This document shows, piece by piece, positions 36,699-46,396 of a DNA stretch of 59,688 nt. Every line of letters begins with the position of its first letter. The first letter of the stretch is position 1. Location: contig CACXMX010000004.1 in the NCBI GenBank assembly GCA_902768805.1, forward strand, positions 1 through 59,688. Direction: 5' to 3'. The notes under the pieces were generated by a model that did not search any database, was not told where the DNA came from, and was given only the letters and a program-made list of their open reading frames with translations. The position numbers and the translations under genes were made by a program. The stretch comes from Oscillospiraceae bacterium (lineage in GTDB: Bacteria > Bacillota > Clostridia > Oscillospirales > Oscillospiraceae).

Positions 36699-36714
36699 AG
36701 CGGAGGAAAGAGCC

Positions 36715-38400
36715 ATGCAGCTTGAAAGGGTCCATCTGGATTTCACCGGATCGGCGCGCGACGAGATGGTTCTCACCTCGTCGGGCACGGCCGACGGCGT
36801 GCGCTGGGATATAGACAGCACGGAAAAGCGTTTCACACTGAAGCTCCATGCCGACCGGGAGACGGAGCTCCACTATGTCACGGCACGCTTCACCTTCCCC
36901 TTCGCGGGGCGGGACCGCATTTTCGTCAACGGGTACCAGTCCTGGACAGACAGCCGGGAGTACGCGGTCAGCGCGCTCCCGGACCGGAAAAACCGCGAAC
37001 CGGCCGAGAGAACGACCTTTGTACGCCGCCGCCTTCACAGCCTGGACCGGCTGCCGAAGGCTCTGGTGAACAAATATGCCTTCGACCGCTACGGCGACTA
37101 TGATTTCGTCGCCTACGGCAGGAAACGCGGACAGCTCCACGCCTTTTCCTACGCCTATGTGCGCAGAGGCGGCGAGTTCACGCTTTTGGGATCGCTCGCC
37201 GAGGAGAGCGGCTTCACCGTGATCCGCTTCGACACCCGGGAAAACTCGGTCACCCTGGAAAAGGACTGCCGGGGCCGAAGGTTCACGGGAGATTATACGG
37301 CATTCGACATGGCGTTTCTTACCGGCGGGGAAAACGAGGTATTTGACCTGTATTTCGCCATGCTGGGAGTACCGGCGCCCCGGTTCGGACGGATCTTCGG
37401 CTATACCAGCTGGTACAACCGCTATGAGAACATAACCGAGAACTCCGTGGCGGAGGATCTGAAAGGGTTTGCCGCGGCCGAGCCCAAACCCGACGTGTTC
37501 CAGATAGACGACGGCTATGAGCTCTCGGTGGGCGATTGGCTGATGCACGATCCCGCGAAGTTCCCCTCGGGCATGGCCGCCGCCGCGGAAAAGATCCGCG
37601 CCGCCGGGATGACGCCCGGGCTTTGGCTCGCCCCGTTCGCGGCGGAGAAGAAGTCCGCGCTGGTGAAAAATCATCCGGACTGGCTGCTCACCGACGACAG
37701 GGGAGAGCCGGTGGTCGGGGGCAGCAACTGGTCGGGCTTTTACGCGCTGGACATCTACAATGAAGAGGTTCGCGCCTATCTGCGGGAAGTATTCGACACC
37801 GTGATCTCCCGATGGGGCTTCCGATTCGTCAAGCTGGACTTCCTGTACGCCGCCTGCATCCGGCCCCGTCCGGGGAAGACCCGCGGCGAGATCATGTTCG
37901 ACGGCATGCGTCTGCTCCGCGAGCTGTGCGGCGACGCCGTGATCCTGGGCTGCGGCGTGCCTCTGGCGCCGGCCTTCGGACTGGTGGATTACTGCCGGAT
38001 CGGCTGCGATGTATCGCTCAGCTGGGACGACAGGCTGTATATGCGCGCCATGCACAGAGAGCGCGTTTCCACCAAGAATACGATCCTGAATACGGTATTC
38101 CGAAGGCAGCTCAACGGCCGTGCGTTCATGAACGATCCGGACGTATTCCTGCTGCGCAAGGACAACACCCGTCTCACCGGCCGCCAGAAAAGGATCCTTG
38201 CCACGGTGAACGCCCTGTTCGGAGGAGTGCTTTTCACCTCCGACGATATTGCCGCCTACGACCGGAAAACCCGCGAAGTATTTGAGCAGACCCTATCGCT
38301 TTCGCCCGGGGATTTCGTGGAGGCGGAGCTGGCCGGAGGCTCGGCGCGTGTGGTTTACCGCAAAAACGGGAAAAAGGAAAAACTCTATATCCCTCTTTGA
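36715..38400 (+). CDS. GH36-family alpha-galactosidase
   Basis: A 561-residue protein, shorter than the usual 700-residue GH36 because the N-terminal beta domain is small. The nucleophile is D375 in FVKLDFLYAA. The acid/base is likely D432 in RIGCDVS. FQIDDGYE and APFAAEKKSALVKNHPDWLL complete the barrel signature. There is no signal peptide, so it acts in the cytoplasm on imported sugar. It ends the cassette with the symporter and GT-like gene. Other alpha-linked activities of the family cannot be excluded. Confidence 0.88.
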   Translation: MQLERVHLDFTGSARDEMVLTSSGTADGVRWDIDSTEKRFTLKLHADRETELHYVTARFTFPFAGRDRIFVNGYQSWTDSREYAVSALPDRKNREPAERTTFVRRRLHSLDRLPKALVNKYAFDRYGDYDFVAYGRKRGQLHAFSYAYVRRGGEFTLLGSLAEESGFTVIRFDTRENSVTLEKDCRGRRFTGDYTAFDMAFLTGGENEVFDLYFAMLGVPAPRFGRIFGYTSWYNRYENITENSVAEDLKGFAAAEPKPDVFQIDDGYELSVGDWLMHDPAKFPSGMAAAAEKIRAAGMTPGLWLAPFAAEKKSALVKNHPDWLLTDDRGEPVVGGSNWSGFYALDIYNEEVRAYLREVFDTVISRWGFRFVKLDFLYAACIRPRPGKTRGEIMFDGMRLLRELCGDAVILGCGVPLAPAFGLVDYCRIGCDVSLSWDDRLYMRAMHRERVSTKNTILNTVFRRQLNGRAFMNDPDVFLLRKDNTRLTGRQKRILATVNALFGGVLFTSDDIAAYDRKTREVFEQTLSLSPGDFVEAELAGGSARVVYRKNGKKEKLYIPL

Positions 38401-38426
38401 TGAAATACGGTCTTTTCCGTACCCTC

Positions 38427-38457
38427 AGCGCCGCCGGAATGGCGGCGCTTGAGATTT
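38427..38457 (+). terminator. Terminator after the GH36 gene
   Basis: A 9-bp GC stem (38427-38435 with 38441-38449) with a GGAAT loop, then TGAGATTT. The T tract is weak. A small TACGG/CCGTA hairpin precedes it. Confidence 0.5.
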
Positions 38458-38492
38458 CGGCGGAGCCAAATCAGATGAAACGCGGGATTGTC

Positions 38493-38521
38493 TTGCCTGC
38501 GGGGCGCTTGTGTGGTATATT
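38493..38521 (+). promoter_or_regulatory. Promoter of the flippase-pssA-psd operon
   Basis: TTGCCT (38493-38498), 17 bases, TATATT (38516-38521), 47 bases before the ATG at 38569. Confidence 0.6.
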
Positions 38522-38568
38522 ATACAGAATCATGATATTTCCGCGCTTTCGCGCCTTTGGTAAGAGCT

Positions 38569-39600
38569 ATGGCAAAGAAGAAAAAATGGATTTGGCCTCT
38601 GGTCTCTCTGCTGCTGGCGGTCCTGTCGGTATCCGCGGTGCTTTCGCAGCTGGGAGAGATGCCTCTCAGACAGTTCTGGGAGACGGTACGGGAGGCGGAC
38701 AGCCGGTGGCTCACGGCCGCGGCTGTGTGCGGGGCGCTCTTCCTGATCCTCGAGGGAGAGGCGATCCGCTGTATCCTCCGCGGCGCCGGGTATTCCGTGC
38801 GGTTCGCGAGCGGGCTCCTCTACAGCGCTTCCGATATCTATTTCTCGGCCATCACGCCTTCCGCCACCGGGGGACAGCCCGCCAGCGCGCTGTTCATGCA
38901 CCGCGGCGGGATCCCGGCGGGAGTGGTGACCGCCGCGCTGCTTGTCAATCTGCTGATGTATACGCTGTCCATCGTACTGCTGGGACTGGCGGCCTCGGTT
39001 TTTGACTTCCGGCTGATATACGGCTTTTCCGCGGTCTCAAAGCTGCTCATCATGATCGGCTTCGCGGTGCTGCTGGGGCTCACGGCGTTTTTTTTCATCC
39101 TGCTCGGCAGGGGTGAAAAGGTGTTCGGAGCGCTGCGCAATCTGGCAAAGCTGCTGCACCGGTGGAAGCTGCTGCACAATCTGGACAGCGCGCTCTCCCG
39201 CCTCGACAAGGCGCAGCGAGATCACGAGCTGTGCGCCGAGCTGATGCGCGGAAAGACGGGAATGCTCTTCGGCGCGTTTTTCCTGAATTTCCTCCAGCGC
39301 GTGTCCCGGATCGCCGTTCCCATGTTCACCTACATGGCGCTGGGCGGAATCGGCAGACTGGCGCCGCGGGTGTTCGCCTCGCAGTGCTTCGTTACGATCG
39401 GGTATAACTGCGTTCCGGTCCCCGGGGGGATGGGCGTGGCGGACTATCTGATGGTGGACGGCTTTTCCGACCTTATGGCCTTTGACGACGCGATCCATCT
39501 TGAGGTGCTCAGCCGCAGCATATCCTTTTATATCTGCGTGGCCGTCAGCGGGGTGATCGTGCTGATCGGCTCTCTCATACAGAGAAAAAGAAGGAGATAA
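38569..39600 (+). CDS. Lysylphosphatidylglycerol synthase TM-region-like (UPF0104) membrane protein
   Basis: A 343-residue protein starting at ATG 38569 with a basic MAKKKKW start. It has seven to eight spans with the ITPSATGGQPASALFMHRGGIP segment typical of the MprF flippase/AglD-like family and PVPGGMGVADYLMV near the C-terminus. The family moves or modifies phospholipids. Here it precedes pssA and psd, so a role in handling aminophospholipids is a fair inference. It lacks the soluble aminoacyl-transferase domain of full MprF. Confidence 0.82.
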   Translation: MAKKKKWIWPLVSLLLAVLSVSAVLSQLGEMPLRQFWETVREADSRWLTAAAVCGALFLILEGEAIRCILRGAGYSVRFASGLLYSASDIYFSAITPSATGGQPASALFMHRGGIPAGVVTAALLVNLLMYTLSIVLLGLAASVFDFRLIYGFSAVSKLLIMIGFAVLLGLTAFFFILLGRGEKVFGALRNLAKLLHRWKLLHNLDSALSRLDKAQRDHELCAELMRGKTGMLFGAFFLNFLQRVSRIAVPMFTYMALGGIGRLAPRVFASQCFVTIGYNCVPVPGGMGVADYLMVDGFSDLMAFDDAIHLEVLSRSISFYICVAVSGVIVLIGSLIQRKRRR

Positions 39601-39608
39601 CAGACCCA

Positions 39609-40313
39609 ATGATCGGTGTTTACGACTATACGGTGATCCTGACCTACCTGTCGCTTCTGTCCGCGTGCGCGGGTATGATCGTATCCATGAGCGGGATGGG
39701 ACACCCGTATTACGGAATGTTTTTCATGCTGTTTTCGGGCCTGTGCGACGCTTTCGACGGGCGCGTGGCCCGCACAAAGAAGAACCGCAGCCGCATGGAA
39801 CAGGATTTCGGCGTGCAGATCGACTCGTTTTCCGACCTGATCGCGTTCGGGATCCTGCCGGCGTCCATTGGCGTCTCGCTGCTCCGGGTAAGCGAAAAAT
39901 ACTCCGATGTGCCCCGGCGCCTGGCCGAGAGCGGCAAAGTGCTGTGGTATCCCGCGGTGCTCGTGGGCATCGCCATGTTTTATGTGCTCGCTGCCATGAT
40001 CCGGCTGGCCTATTTCAACGTGACCGTGGAGGACAGAAAGAGAGAACTGGCCGAGACCGGCCGGGAATACTTTACCGGCATGCCGGTGACCACGGCGGCG
40101 CTGGTGTTCCCGCTGGTGCTGGTGCTGCACTATTTTCTGCGCTTTGACCTGTCGATCATCTATTTCGTGGTGATGCTGGCCATGGCCTTCCTGTTCGTAG
40201 GCAACTTCAAAGTCCCCAAACCCGGAAAAAAGACGCTCGGCGTCCTGGTGGCGGTGGGGCTTGTCGAGCTGGTGATGTTTGTCGTCATCAAGATCCTGGC
40301 GGCGCACAGATGA
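39609..40313 (+). CDS. pssA: CDP-diacylglycerol--serine O-phosphatidyltransferase
   Basis: A 234-residue integral membrane enzyme. The CDP-alcohol phosphotransferase motif is visible (GLCDAFDGRVAR, then FGVQIDSFSDLIAFG), in the long-spaced form characteristic of PssA. It makes phosphatidylserine from CDP-diacylglycerol and serine. It overlaps psd by 4 bases, which completes phosphatidylethanolamine synthesis. The SD (AAGGAG) lies somewhat far from the ATG. Confidence 0.92.
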   Translation: MIGVYDYTVILTYLSLLSACAGMIVSMSGMGHPYYGMFFMLFSGLCDAFDGRVARTKKNRSRMEQDFGVQIDSFSDLIAFGILPASIGVSLLRVSEKYSDVPRRLAESGKVLWYPAVLVGIAMFYVLAAMIRLAYFNVTVEDRKRELAETGREYFTGMPVTTAALVFPLVLVLHYFLRFDLSIIYFVVMLAMAFLFVGNFKVPKPGKKTLGVLVAVGLVELVMFVVIKILAAHR

Positions 40314-41128
40314 GCGGCCTCGATTTTCTCTACGGGACCGCGGCCGGACGGGCGCTGCTTCGGCCGCTGACCGCTCGCGCGCTGTCGCGCGCCGCGGGAA
40401 AGCTGCTGGATACCTCCGCGTCCCGGGCGATGATCCCTCTGTTCGTGCGCCGTGCCGGCATCGACACGGAGGAGTACGATCTGAGCGGCGTGAGGAGCTT
40501 TAACGATTTTTTCCGCCGTCCTCTCAAAGCCGGGCGGAGGACGATCGACGCAGACCCTTCCGCGCTCATCGCTCCCTGCGACGGCCTGCTCACAGCCGTT
40601 CCCATCACGCGGGACACGGTGCTCTCGGTGAAGCAGAGCCGCTGGACCGTATCGCGCCTTCTGAACGACGGCGCGCTGGCCCGGGAGTTTGAGAACGGCG
40701 TCTGCCTTATATTCCGGCTGTGCGTGGACAATTTCCACCGTTACGCCTGGTTCGACTCGGGTACGAAGGGCAAAAACGTTTTCCTGCCCGGAAAGCTTCA
40801 TACGGTACGGCCGGTGGCCCTGGAAAAGGAGCCGGTATTCACGGAAAACTGCCGTGAGTACACCGTTGTCGAGTCCGAGCATTTCGGACGCGCCGTTCAG
40901 GCGGAGATCGGAGCCATGCTCGTGGGGCGCATCGTCAATCATGAACCCGGGCCCGGCGCCGTACGGCGCGGTGAGGAAAAGGGCTTCTTTGAATACGGGG
41001 GCTCCACCGTGCTGCTGCTGCTCGGCGCAGGCGCCGCTCAGATCAGGGAGGACATCCTTCGCGCCTCGAAAGACGGGCGTGAGACGCCGGTGCGGCTGGG
41101 CGAACGGATCGGGAGCGCTCGCAAATAG
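40310..41128 (+). CDS. psd: Phosphatidylserine decarboxylase proenzyme
   Basis: A 272-residue protein. FNDFFRRPLK and APCDGLLTAVP are family motifs, HRYAWFDSG carries the conserved His, and the self-cleavage site is GGST (G231-S232), which would give the pyruvoyl alpha chain. It decarboxylates phosphatidylserine to phosphatidylethanolamine at the membrane. It is coupled to pssA by an ATGA overlap. Confidence 0.93.
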   Translation: MSGLDFLYGTAAGRALLRPLTARALSRAAGKLLDTSASRAMIPLFVRRAGIDTEEYDLSGVRSFNDFFRRPLKAGRRTIDADPSALIAPCDGLLTAVPITRDTVLSVKQSRWTVSRLLNDGALAREFENGVCLIFRLCVDNFHRYAWFDSGTKGKNVFLPGKLHTVRPVALEKEPVFTENCREYTVVESEHFGRAVQAEIGAMLVGRIVNHEPGPGAVRRGEEKGFFEYGGSTVLLLLGAGAAQIREDILRASKDGRETPVRLGERIGSARK

Positions 41129-41175
41129 CATAAAAACACCCCGGTTTCACAGCCGGATTTTTACCGCTCCGCATA

Positions 41176-41204
41176 TTGACAAAACCGGCGCCACAGCTTA
41201 TAAA
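41176..41204 (+). promoter_or_regulatory. Promoter of the pyrimidine operon
   Basis: TTGACA (41176-41181), 17 bases, TATAAA (41199-41204), directly before the PyrR-type leader. Confidence 0.85.
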
Positions 41205-41209
41205 TACAG

Positions 41210-41318
41210 CAGAGTTCTTTAAGACGATCCCGTGAGGTCGGCAAGACTTTTTCCGGAGCCGCGGCGCATGCGGTCTCTGTGCGCAGCCTTGCCCTCGCGG
41301 CAGGGCATTTTCTTTTGT
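41210..41318 (+). promoter_or_regulatory. PyrR-type transcription attenuator
   Basis: The leader carries ATCCCGTGAGGTC (41227-41239), close to the PyrR RNA site (A/G)UCCNGNGAGGYU, after a TTCTTTAAGACG-type context. An intrinsic terminator follows (stem 41286-41293 with 41299-41306, TTTTCTTTT tract) before pyrC. With UMP bound, PyrR would stabilise this hairpin and let the terminator form. pyrR itself is not in the window. The antiterminator pairing was not traced in full. Confidence 0.82.
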
Positions 41319-41333
41319 TCGGAGGACACGGAT

Positions 41334-42542
41334 TTGACGCGTTTTGAGAAAGTCAGGCCGATAAAGCTCCCCGCGCTGCGGGAAGTTCCCTTTTCCGTCG
41401 AGGGGGACGATTCGCTGCTTTCCCGTTACGACTCTCCTCAATTTACCCTTATCCCCGGCTTCTGCGATGTGCATGTGCATTTTCGCGAGCCGGGTTTTTC
41501 TTATAAGGAGACCATCGCCGGCGGCTGCGCGGCCGCGGCAAGGGGCGGATACACGGCGGTATGCGCCATGCCGAACCTCGACCCCGTACCCGACAGCCCC
41601 GGGCACCTGCGCGCCGAGCTGGAGATCATCGAAAAAACGGCCTCGATCCGCGTATACCCCTACGCCGCGATCACCGTAGGCGAGAGAGGAGAAACGCTTG
41701 CGGATCTGGAGGGAACGGCGGAGCTGTGCGCCGCCTATTCCGACGACGGGCACGGCGTTCAGTCCGAGAGCATGATGCGCGCCGCCATGGAACGCGCGGC
41801 GGCTCTCGGAAAGATCGTCGCCGCCCACTGCGAGGTCAACGAACTGCTGCGCGGCGGCTATATCCATGACGGCGTCTACGCCCGGACCCACGGGCACCGG
41901 GGCATCTGCTCCGAGAGCGAGTGGCGCCAGATCGAGCGGGACCTCCGCCTGGCGGAGGAGACCGGCTGCGCTTATCACGTCTGCCACATCTCCGCGAAGG
42001 AGAGCGTGGCGCTCATCCGCGAGGCCAAGGCCCGCGGCGTGGATGTCACCTGCGAGACGGCCCCGCATTATCTGCTGCTGGACGAGAACGATCTGGAAGA
42101 GAGCGGATGCTGGAAAATGAATCCGCCGCTGCGCTCCCGCGAGGACCGCGAAGCCCTGCTGGAGGGACTTTGCGACGGAACGATCGACATGATCGCCACC
42201 GATCACGCTCCCCACAGCGCCGGGGAAAAGGCGCGGGGACTGGAGAAGAGCGCCTTCGGGATCGTCGGCCTGGAATGCGCGTTCCCGCTGCTGTACACGT
42301 ATCTGGTCCGGGAGGGGGTCCTTCCGCTCGAGACTCTACTCGACAAGCTTGTCACCGCTCCGAGAAAACGCTTCGGCCTGCCGATGGGGAACGATTTCTC
42401 CCTGTGGGATCTCGAGGCCGGAGACACGGTGGATCCCGAGCGGTTCCTGTCCAAGGGAAAGTCCACGCCCTTCGCCGGGCGCAGGGTGCGCGGCAGATGT
42501 GCTCTCACCGTCTGCGGCGGCAAAATCGTATATAAATCCTGA
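41334..42542 (+). CDS. pyrC: Dihydroorotase
   Basis: About 402 residues, starting at TTG 41334 eight bases after GGAGG. Codons upstream in the same frame belong to the attenuator. Zinc motif DVHVHFREPG, AMPNLDPVPDSP, AHCEVNE, HVCHIS and ATDHAPH mark the class I dihydroorotase. It closes carbamoyl aspartate to dihydroorotate. It is the first gene of the pyrimidine operon; carB follows after 15 bases. Confidence 0.95.
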   Translation: MTRFEKVRPIKLPALREVPFSVEGDDSLLSRYDSPQFTLIPGFCDVHVHFREPGFSYKETIAGGCAAAARGGYTAVCAMPNLDPVPDSPGHLRAELEIIEKTASIRVYPYAAITVGERGETLADLEGTAELCAAYSDDGHGVQSESMMRAAMERAAALGKIVAAHCEVNELLRGGYIHDGVYARTHGHRGICSESEWRQIERDLRLAEETGCAYHVCHISAKESVALIREAKARGVDVTCETAPHYLLLDENDLEESGCWKMNPPLRSREDREALLEGLCDGTIDMIATDHAPHSAGEKARGLEKSAFGIVGLECAFPLLYTYLVREGVLPLETLLDKLVTAPRKRFGLPMGNDFSLWDLEAGDTVDPERFLSKGKSTPFAGRRVRGRCALTVCGGKIVYKS

Positions 42543-42557
42543 CAAAGGAGTACCGAT

Positions 42558-45500
42558 ATGGCAAAACGTACGGATATCAAAAAGGTCCTGATCATAGGGT
42601 CGGGGCCCATCGTGATCGGCCAGGCCGCCGAGTTCGACTACGCGGGCACACAGGCCTGTCTGGCGCTGAAGGAGGAGGGCTACGAGGTCGTGCTCGTAAA
42701 CTCCAACCCCGCCACCATCATGACCGACACCTCCATCGCCGACAAGGTGTACATGGAGCCGCTGACGCTTGAGTACATCGCCAAGATCCTCCGCTACGAG
42801 CGCCCCGACGCCATCGTGCCCGGCATCGGCGGGCAGACCGGCCTGAACATGGCCATGCAGCTCGAGCGCAAGGGCGTGCTGAAGGAGTGCGGCACCGAGC
42901 TTCTGGGCACCAGCAGCCGCAGCATCGAGAGGGCCGAGGACAGAGAGCTATTCAAGGAGATGTGCCAGTCCATCGGCGAGCCCGTCATCCCGTCCGAGAT
43001 CACCTACGACATAGACGAGGCGGTCGCGGCCGCGGGACGGATCGGCTATCCCGTCGTGCTGCGTCCGGCCTTCACGCTGGGCGGCACCGGAGGAGGCTTT
43101 GCCAACAACGAGGAGGAGCTGCGCGAGATCGCGGCCAACGCGTTCAAGCTCTCGCCGGTGCATCAGGTGCTGGTGGAAAAAAGCGTGCGCGGCTACAAGG
43201 AGATCGAGTTCGAGGTCATGCGCGATTCCCAGGACCACGCCATCACGATCTGCGGCATGGAAAATGTGGACCCCGTGGGCGTGCACACAGGCGACTCCAT
43301 CGTGGTCGCCCCGATCCTGTCGCTGTCCGAAAAAGAACTCAGAATGCTCAACGACAGCGCCATCCGCATCATCCGCGAGCTGGAGATCGAAGGCGGGTGC
43401 AACGTGCAGTTCGCGCTGCATCCCACCAGCGGAGAGTATTTTCTCATCGAGGTCAATCCCCGGGTGTCCCGCTCCTCGGCCCTGGCGTCCAAGGCCAGCG
43501 GATATCCCATCGCGCGCGTGACGGCGAAGATCGCCATGGGCATGTCTCTCGAGGAGATCCCCGTGGCCGGCGGCACGGCGGCCATGGAGCCGAGCCTGGA
43601 TTACTACGTGGCCAAATTCCCGCGCTTCCCCTTTGACAAGTTCACCTCCGCTCCGAACATCCTCGGCACGCAGATGAAGGCCACCGGCGAGGTCATGGGC
43701 ATCGGCTCCACTCTGGAGGAGTGCTTCCTGAAGTCCGTCCGCTCGCTGGAGACCGGCGTCTGCCACCTGCATCTGGCGAAATTCGACAAGATGTCCTCCG
43801 GCGAGATCTATGAATACATCCGGGATTTCCGTGACGACAACATCTATGCCGTCACCGAGCTCCTGCGCCGGGGCGAGTCGGTGGAACGGCTGCATGAGGT
43901 CACCATGATCACGGAGCTTTTCCTTGAGAGCATACAGAAAATCGTGGACATGGAGAGGAAGCTCTCGGATAAGGTCAACGATGTGGACGTCCTGCGCGAG
44001 GCCAAGAAAATGGGCTTCTCGGACAAATACATTTCCCGGCTCTGGCATCTGGAGGAGACGGAGATCTACCTCAAGCGCAAAAAGCACGGGATCGTTCCGG
44101 TGTTCCGCATGGTGGACACCCTGCACACGGGCAAGTATATCGCCTATCTCTATTCCTCCTATACGGGCGAGAACGCGTCCCGGCTTTCCGACAAAAAGAA
44201 GATCGTGGTGCTGGGCGCCGGCCCGATCCGCATCGGGCAGGGCGTGGAATTCGATTACTCCACCGTGCACGCGGTCCAGACCATACGCCGCAGCGGCTAC
44301 GAGTCCATCATCATCAACAACAATCCCGAGACACTTTGAGCAGCCCGAGGGCGTGATCGCCTCCCTGGGCGGCCAGACGGCCATCAATCTCGCGCAGCCT
44401 CTGATGGACCGCGGGGTGAAGATCATCGGCACGGACTGCGCCGCCATCGAGAGAGCGGAAAACCGCGACAGCTTTGAAAAGGTCCTGCTGGATCTGGACA
44501 TCCCTCAGCCCAAAGGCCGGGCCGTCACGGACCTGGAGGAGGGCGTGCGCGCCGCCGAGGAGATCGGTTATCCGGTGCTGGTGCGGCCCAGCTTCGTGCT
44601 GGGCGGCCGGGCCATGGAGATCGTCGCCAACGAGGAGATGCTGCGCCGCTATCTGAAATCCGCCGTGGAGATCGACGCGGACAAGCCGGTCCTGGTGGAC
44701 AAGTATATCCAGGGCAAAGAGGTGGAGGTCGACGCCATCTGCGACGGACGCGACGTGTTCGTGCCCGGGATCATGGAGCTGGTGGAACGCACCGGCGTCC
44801 ATTCCGGCGACTCCATCAGCGTGTACCCGCCCTTCAGCATCTCCGACCGGGTCAAGGGGATCATCCTTCAGTACGCCAAAAAGCTGGGTCTGGGCATCGG
44901 CATCATCGGCCTGTTCAACATCCAGTTCATCGTGGACCGGCAGGACAACGTCTATATCATCGAGGTCAACCCCCGGTCCTCCCGCACGGTCCCGTTCCTG
45001 TCCAAATCCACCGGATACTCCCTGGCGGACATCGCCACCGAGGTCATCCTCGGCAAGAGCCTGAAGGAGCAGGGGATCTTCGATCTGTATCCCGAGGAGA
45101 AGAAGCGCCACTACGTGAAGGTCCCCGTGTTCTCCTGGAACAAGATCAAAGGCCTGGACGCATATCTCTCCCCGGAGATGAAATCCACCGGCGAGGCCAT
45201 CGGGTACGACGACAAGCTCCACCGCGCCATGTTCAAGGCGATGCAGGCCTCCGGCATGAAGCTGCAGAACTACGGCACCGTGCTGGTGACTCTGGCCGAC
45301 GAGGACAAGGAGGAGGCCCTGCCGCTGATCCGCCGCTTCTACGACATGGGCTTCAACATTGAGGCGACCGCCGGCACCGCGGCCTTCCTGAAGAGCCACG
45401 GCATCCGCACGCGCGTGCGCGGAAAGATCAGCGAGGGCAGCGAGCAGATCCTCGATTCGATCCGCTCGGGCTACGTCAGCTACATCATCAATACCCGCAG

Positions 45501-45654
45501 CATCTTCTCGGGCGTTCATCTGGACGACGGCGTGGCCATACGCCGCTGCGCCACGGAGAACAACGTGACCATATTCACCAACCTGGACACGGTCCGCGTC
45601 CTTCTGGATGTGCTGGAGGAAACCACGATCACCGTCTCCACCATCGACGCGTAA
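42558..45654 (+). pseudogene. carB: Carbamoyl-phosphate synthase large subunit, disrupted near 44334
   Basis: The first part (42558-44339, 593 codons) holds the carboxyphosphate half and the start of the second half, ending NNNPET. A stop (44337-44339) follows. The rest continues in the +1 frame from EQPEGVIASLGGQTAINLA to the stop at 45654 with the second ATP-grasp domain and the C-terminal allosteric domain. In CarB about 26 residues normally lie between NPET and this point (STDYDTSDRLYFEP region). Only one base remains, implying a loss of about 77 bases. Both halves are otherwise intact. As written, the gene cannot make a working enzyme. Real mutation or assembly error cannot be told apart here. 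Confidence 0.88.
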
Positions 45655-45658
45655 GAGC

Positions 45659-46396
45659 ATGAAACAAGGACTTTACACCATTGCGGAGAACGCGCCCGTG
45701 TGCGCCAATGTGTTCCGCATGCGGCTGGAGGGCGATGTCTCCGCCATTACGCGGCCCGGACAGTTCGTCAACATCCGGCTTGAGGGCCGCTTCCTGCGCC
45801 GTCCGATCTCGGTGTACGATTGGGACGACTCCTCTTTTACGATCATTTACAAGATCCTGGGAGGCGGAACGGAACAGATGAGTTCTTTCGCTCCCGGCAA
45901 AGAGCTGGACATCCTCACCGGGCTCGGCAACGGCTTCAGCGCCGACGGCGCCGGAGAAGCGCCGCTGCTGCTGGGCGGGGGAGTGGGAACGCCGCCCCTT
46001 TACGCGCTGGCGAAGGAGCTCATCTCGCGGGGGCTGAGCGTCACCGCGGTCCTGGGCTTCAACACCCGGGAAGACGTGTTCGGGGAAAAAGAGTTCTCCG
46101 AGCTCGGCGTGAGGACGATCATAGCCACGGCCGACGGGAGCTGCGGAGTGCGGGGCTTCGTCACGGACGCCATGGAGGGCCTCGAGTACAGCAGCTTCTT
46201 CGCGTGCGGTCCGGAGCCGATGCTCAGGGCCGTCTTCCGCGCGTCAAAGACCTCCGGTCAGCTGAGCTTTGAAGAGCGCATGGGCTGCGGATTCGGAGCC
46301 TGCATGGGCTGCACCTGCAAAACGATCACCGGATACAAACGGATCTGCCGCGACGGCCCGGTGCTGAGGAAGGAGGAGATCGCGTGGGACGACTGA
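45659..46396 (+). CDS. pyrK: Dihydroorotate dehydrogenase electron transfer subunit
   Basis: About 245 residues from ATG 45659, four bases after carB. It has the ferredoxin-reductase-like FAD domain (RRPISVYD), the NAD part (LLLGGGVGTPPLYALA) and the C-terminal 2Fe-2S cysteines C210, C215, C218 and C230 with the expected spacing. It passes electrons from PyrD to NAD+. It overlaps pyrD by 13 bases. Confidence 0.94.
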   Translation: MKQGLYTIAENAPVCANVFRMRLEGDVSAITRPGQFVNIRLEGRFLRRPISVYDWDDSSFTIIYKILGGGTEQMSSFAPGKELDILTGLGNGFSADGAGEAPLLLGGGVGTPPLYALAKELISRGLSVTAVLGFNTREDVFGEKEFSELGVRTIIATADGSCGVRGFVTDAMEGLEYSSFFACGPEPMLRAVFRASKTSGQLSFEERMGCGFGACMGCTCKTITGYKRICRDGPVLRKEEIAWDD

